A DNA stretch of 64,000 nucleotides from Butyriboletus loyo (lineage: Eukaryota; Basidiomycota; Agaricomycetes; Boletales; Boletaceae): NCBI GenBank assembly GCA_038093515.1, contig JBBPSI010000061.1:1-64000 (forward strand). Reading direction: 5' to 3'. Both the position numbers and the translations under genes were made by a program. Position 1 is the stretch's first letter. The number at the start of each line of letters is the position of its first letter. Positions 60,027 to 64,000 of the stretch are shown here, one piece after another. The notes beneath the pieces were generated by a model. It was not told the origin of the DNA. It saw nothing but the letters and a program-made list of their open reading frames with translations, and did not search any database.

Positions 60027-61257
60027 TTATCGTGCAAGCTCCGAAGCGACCTTCAGCCGCTGCAAAATATCATCGTGAAGTTCCTGGACGACCTCCTATA
60101 CATCACAATGAGCCGATGGGACGATCAACGGGATCAGAATCAGAAACTAACCTTGGCACTCTTGATCTCCGAAACGAGTCCTATCCCCATACCGGACCAA
60201 ACTAGCATTCGGTCGGGGTCACCCTCTTCGTATTTCTCCTTCACCGTCTCAATGTCAACTCCGTCCTCCACGTCTTTCACAGTGTTATTATAAAGTCCTC
60301 TCCCGTCGACGCCCGCCGGCCAATCCAAAATGCCTCTCGCACGGTCGAATGCCATCGTTCGCACTGTCATGTCGGATTTAGCTGCCACAAGTGCTTTTTT
60401 TTGTGCGTCGCTGTACAGACTCTCTGGAGTCATCAAAAAACGCGTCCCGAGCACTGCACCCGCTGCTCCGAGGACAAGGAACGAAGCAACTTGGCTACCG
60501 GTAACCAGGCCCCCTGCTGCTAAGAGAGGAGGTCCATCTTTGGGCAACACGGCGAGAATAGAGGAGACTAGTGTGAAAAGAGGTGGCGCAGAGCCATAAC
60601 CATGTCCCCCAGACTCGTTGCCTGTAAAAATACACATGGGGATTTATTACCGTTCAAAGAGTCCGTCGAACCTTGGGCGACAAGCACGTCCACTTTCCAC
60701 TCATCCGAAGCAACAAGCGCATCCTCGACGGAAGGAACCTGGACAAAGATGGTGGTCTGACGAACGCGTTTGTGCTCAGAGTCATAGTTGCGGATAAAGT
60801 TGATCCACCCTTTGAGATTGTTTCCGAACGCAAGCCAGATTGCCTGGACATGGTTATCGAGGGCGGCCGCTAGCAATACTTCCGGCTTGGCCGTGGGCTT
60901 CTCCAATTGCCAGCACAGATAGCCAACGCCGATTGGAAGGGCGTCAGAGGGGGTTAACTGGAGTGATCCACGAGCGAGGGATAACTCGTTCACCAGACCC
61001 TCGGCGCTTCTGTAGCCTGCCACCGATTCCAAAGATCGGTTATCTTAGTGAGGTGTGCAATCATACCTGCTGCCAGGAATCCAAAGCCGCCCCCAGCGGT
61101 GACCTGGGCTGCCAACAAGCCACCGCTTGCTCCTGCCATGGGAGCCGCGACGATAGGGACCTTTACACCTAGGAGCAAGGAGATCGCGAATACGGTCTTG
61201 GAACACGAGCGACTGCGACTTGCCTAGAATGCGTGTTATCGGGGTGTCGAAAGGCAT
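60027..61257 (-). CDS. Nitronate monooxygenase (2-nitropropane dioxygenase family)
   Basis: These FMN enzymes oxidise alkyl nitronates, detoxifying compounds such as propionate 3-nitronate. ATG 61257 opens MPFDTPITRILG. A GC-AG intron (61169-61223, donor GCAAGT) joins it to VKVPIVAAPMAGASGGLLAA and QVTAGGGFGFLAAG. Next come LPIGVGYLCWQLEKP, LDNHVQAIWLAFGN, and NESGGHGYGS, which carries the catalytic-type His in SGGHG. PPLLAAGGLVTGSQVAS and VLGAAGAVLGTRFLMTPES form the FMN phosphate region. The end is VVQELHDDILQRLKVASELA, stop TAA at 60027. Four or five introns are needed. Substrate cannot be told from sequence. Confidence 0.9.
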
Positions 61258-61430
61258 GATGTACGCTGTCGAACGAACTACCGTTTCGCATCTAACTTAG
61301 TCGGCGGTGGACCCCCCCGAGCGTAGTTGCCACCGTTTGTATTTGCAAGTATTTGTGCAATGAAATCTATGTTCCATCGTTTGCTCTCTATCGCTCGTTG
61401 TACTTGCGCCATATCCTAATCGCGCCCATC

Positions 61431-62194
61431 ATGGTTTGTATCGTTCATAGATCCGCAGACCATAGATTTTTCTGACTTGTCTCTGAATGATTATAGCCTC
61501 CTCCAAAATCAAAAGGTGGAAAGATGCTCAGTCTCATCAATTGGCGACTAAAAGTCACCATCAACGATGGACGTGCCTTGACCGGACAAATGCTCGCCTT
61601 TGACAGGCATATGAACTTGGTCCTGGCAGACTGTGAAGAATTTCGCCGCGTTAGACCCAAGAAAAAGCCAGGGCAAACGGAAACACCACCCGAACAGGAG
61701 ATCAAGCGGACTCTCGGTCTTGTGATTCTCCGTGGCGAAACAGTCGTCAGCATGAGCGTCGAAGGCCCGCCTCCAGTTGTCGATGAAGATAAGAAGAATG
61801 TCGTACGTCCCCAATTTTAGTCGACACGCAATGAAACGTCTAATGGGACCGAACTTGTAGCTTCCTGTTGGTCCTGGCCGTGGCATGCCTGCCGGTCGCG
61901 GTATGGGAATGATGCCTCCCAGTGCGTGGTCTTGTTTGGAAGCGTTGTTTTCATTCACCTCATCCCCTCGTAGTGGGTGCTCCGCAAATGGGACGCCCTC
62001 CGGGGCCTATGCCTCCCCCTGGCATGCCTGGTCCTCCTCCTGGTTTCAGGCCCCCAGGCTTCCCTCCTGGTGTTCCCTTCCCACCACCGCCGGGCTTCGG
62101 AGGCCCCCCTCCTCCTGGGTAATTATTTCATCACGTCCATGAATTTTAACGGTGACGAACATCTTTTTCCAGCTTCCAACCTCCCCCCCAGTAA
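61431..62194 (+). CDS. smb1: SmB, core spliceosomal snRNP protein
   Basis: SmB is part of the seven-member Sm ring on U1, U2, U4 and U5 snRNAs. The model places ATG 61431-61433 alone on exon 1, with donor GTTTGT directly after it; exon 2 starts at 61497 with PPPKSKGGKMLSLINWRLKV. The Sm1 motif reads VTINDGRALTGQMLAFDRHM, then NLVLADCEEFRRV. The Sm2 motif reads KRTLGLVILRGETVVSMSVE. The tail is Gly/Met/Pro-rich (GRGMPAGRGMGMMPP, PPGMPGPPPGFRPPGFPPG), as usual for SmB, ending FQPPPQ at 62194. Four introns are inferred. If exon 1 is wrong, the start would be the Met of KMLSL at 61524. Confidence 0.92.
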
Positions 62195-62562
62195 TTTTGT
62201 GTGCATGAGTGTAAATCTTCTTTGCAGAAGCCAAATGGGCAGGAACGGAGAGCAGGGCAAGTAGTTTCCTTGTCTATCATGTCGGTGGGCGTATGAAATG
62301 TATCTCGTGGCCTACATCACAAAAGGTTTGTTGTACCTATCTTGCTAACAAGCTGACAGCGCCGTATCACGTCGGTTGCCATGTCCTGTTGCCCGAGTTG
62401 GTGAATGGAATGTTGCATCTCCTAATCGTGCCAACGGAAACTCGTGTTATTCATCATTGCGCGCAGTGCTCATCTCCGACGTGTCAAGTTGCATGCGGAA
62501 ACAATTTTGTGAAACGTCTTCGAGAACTCGAGCAGAGACCCATAAACACCGCGACCTGGTGA
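62195..62562. other. Intergenic after SmB
   Basis: This 368-bp stretch holds the SmB 3' region. No exon with a recognisable motif was found on either strand. Confidence 0.45.
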
Positions 62563-63390
62563 TTGGCCCAAGGTTCCTTCTATCTGACGCTGCAGGACGA
62601 GAAGAACATCACGGCAGCCCCTTGTTTAGCTTTTTATTTTCACATCATGGCGGTCCTTATCGTTCAGCAGTTCCTCTTAATGTCCCTTGTGAGGAGGAGA
62701 CTCACCACTATTCTACTTTCCCCCCAGTGCGACTGTGTCAAGATGACGTTTGACTGGTTGAGGTTCACAAGATCCGTTCCAACGCACGATGCTCGAGGGC
62801 ACAATCATCACCAACGCCCGGCCCCGACAATCACGCGCGTTCACGGGAAACGGCCTGTTGTTCCGCAGGTCATTCCTCAAGTTCGACGAGTACATCACCG
62901 AGATCATCATCATTCTTCATCAGTACTCGTGCCTCGCGCGCCCGCACCCGGGCGCAGAGGACCCGTCGTGCGCATGCCTGCACGACTTCCAGCACGACCT
63001 CCAGCACGACCTCCAGCACGACCTCATCCCCCTCAACGAGGGTCTTCGAAACTCTTGCAATGCCTTCACATCCATCTCCACCCTTCCCAGAAACGGGACG
63101 TAGCCCCACCTGTTTCACGCTCCTCGAAATATATGAGTAGTCAACAGGTCCCTCCGTTCCCGCCACCTCGTGGGGCGGTGAAACCGCCCCGACGACATGT
63201 CCACTGGGCCCCCGCCCAGGCCCCGCTGCCTCAGCAGCCTTACCCTTATCCCTCTCATGCCTCTTCTGGCTCTTCTCATTCCCATCCCCATGCTCGTGCA
63301 CTACACTATCATGCTCCAGTGTCAATCCCCCGTTACCAACCACCCAGTCAAAAGCGCGGGCCACCACAACTGCTTCAGAAACGCAAATGA
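62563..63390 (+). CDS. Doubtful Pro/His/Arg-rich open frame
   Basis: A 275-codon plus frame is open here. Its first third reads like random coding with a hydrophobic patch. From about residue 85 it becomes Arg/Pro/His-rich (RLPARPPARPPARPHPPQ, SSGSSHSHPHARALHYHA) and includes PPRRHVHWAP. The opposite strand is also open for 186 codons (62870-63430), so GC-rich, low-complexity composition may explain both. A 12-bp tandem repeat lies inside. No known domain was seen and no start context favours it. It could be a real low-complexity gene or chance. Confidence 0.2.
   Translation: MAQGSFYLTLQDEKNITAAPCLAFYFHIMAVLIVQQFLLMSLVRRRLTTILLSPQCDCVKMTFDWLRFTRSVPTHDARGHNHHQRPAPTITRVHGKRPVVPQVIPQVRRVHHRDHHHSSSVLVPRAPAPGRRGPVVRMPARLPARPPARPPARPHPPQRGSSKLLQCLHIHLHPSQKRDVAPPVSRSSKYMSSQQVPPFPPPRGAVKPPRRHVHWAPAQAPLPQQPYPYPSHASSGSSHSHPHARALHYHAPVSIPRYQPPSQKRGPPQLLQKRK
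62977..63024 (+). repeat. 12-bp tandem repeat, three exact units plus one diverged
   Basis: The units CCAGCACGACCT at 62989-63000, 63001-63012 and 63013-63024 are identical. A diverged unit CCTGCACGACTT precedes them. The 12-bp period keeps any reading frame. Confidence 0.92.
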
Positions 63391-64000
63391 TGCGCTTCGA
63401 ACCACTGCGATCGGTTGAGGTGCGGATCATCCGGAGGTGATACAGTACGAGACACGCTCTGATTTTGCATTTGTTTTAGTTGGCATCAACGCAATCAGTG
63501 GAAGGAACGGTCGTGTTATCTTGATGATCGCACGTGTGTATCCATAGAAAATATTCTGGTCGAGGGTCGATTCCCTTTCTGGTGTTATTTTGCTCCTCAA
63601 GCAGGCCTTGGGATGTTCCGAGCGGCTTCTTAGAGACGGTTGGCTATGCTATGATTCTCATATCTACAGAGACACGTTTTGTGACTTTATTAGAGAGTTG
63701 CTTGTTCCCTTGGAAAAGATGAAATGTATCTGATTCGGACTAGAAGCTCTTCTGATCCACAGCCTCGTTATCATCTTGATGAGGTTAAGCCGACACGTGT
63801 GCAGCTACAGTAGTGCAATCAGTCGTCATGCACGAGAGATAGTGGATAAGGAATGTCATTTCTTAGAGCAAGGTTCACTGATACTCTCACTTTTTCGGCG
63901 GTGTTCGATTGTAAAAGTGTTTGGTACAAGGCAGATACTTGTAAATGAATATTCCGCGGCTGTGGTAGGGAACGGGTGCGCAGGACTTGCGTATACTACG
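63391..64000. other. Right-edge stretch without a recognised gene
   Basis: No exon, RNA gene or repeat was recognised in these 610 bp. A gene whose body lies beyond the right edge could have its end or promoter here. Confidence 0.4.

Overview
The window is nuclear DNA of a filamentous basidiomycete, most likely an agaricomycete. The evidence is dense genes broken by many introns of about 48-65 nt, complete orthologues of fungal housekeeping proteins, two Zn2Cys6 transcription factors of basidiomycete type, and a decayed fungal-specific FunK1 kinase. No bacterial operon, CRISPR array, viral gene, intact transposon, rRNA or tRNA was seen. Gene calls come from translating and splicing by eye against remembered family signatures; no search was run.

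Layout, left half. A minus-strand run holds MAK16 (5' part only, running off the left edge), ZPR1, the sphinganine C4-hydroxylase SUR2, the CCR4-NOT subunit CAF40/CNOT9, an MMS22/Mus7 replication-repair scaffold and an acidic AT-hook nuclear protein. Between MAK16 and ZPR1 lies a broken stretch with an inverted relic of the MAK16 5' end, a diverged direct repeat around it and a FunK1 relic. From 18.2 kb the plus strand carries BFR2 (AATF) and the sorting nexin SNX41/ATG20. A gene-poor stretch follows, then a minus-strand Zn2Cys6 regulator with its zinc cluster at the C-terminus, and a second gene-poor stretch.

Layout, right half. On the plus strand are an Any1-like PQ-loop protein and clathrin heavy chain. 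On the minus strand are the GTPase Rho3, a second Zn2Cys6 regulator, 2.5 kb without a gene, an unknown coiled-coil protein, a CUE/CCCH/DUF1771/Smr protein related to Cue2 nucleases, and a PDCD2/Tsr4 protein. The plus strand then has the zinc transporter MSC2, the GDP-mannose transporter VRG4 and pyruvate carboxylase. Nitronate monooxygenase lies on the minus strand, then SmB on the plus strand. The last 1.8 kb holds only a doubtful proline/histidine-rich frame.

No pathway cluster is evident. Several genes share themes: ribosome and translation-factor assembly (MAK16, BFR2, PDCD2/Tsr4, ZPR1), RNA fate (CAF40, the Cue2-like protein, SmB), and membrane traffic with secretory-pathway supply (clathrin, SNX41, Any1-like, VRG4, MSC2, Rho3, SUR2). 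Nothing read here amounts to a clearly new biological system. The most informative oddities are the MAK16 relic with its flanking repeats, three predicted GC-AG introns, a start codon alone on its own exon in SmB, and the Cue2-like fusion with CCCH fingers and a 28-nt exon.
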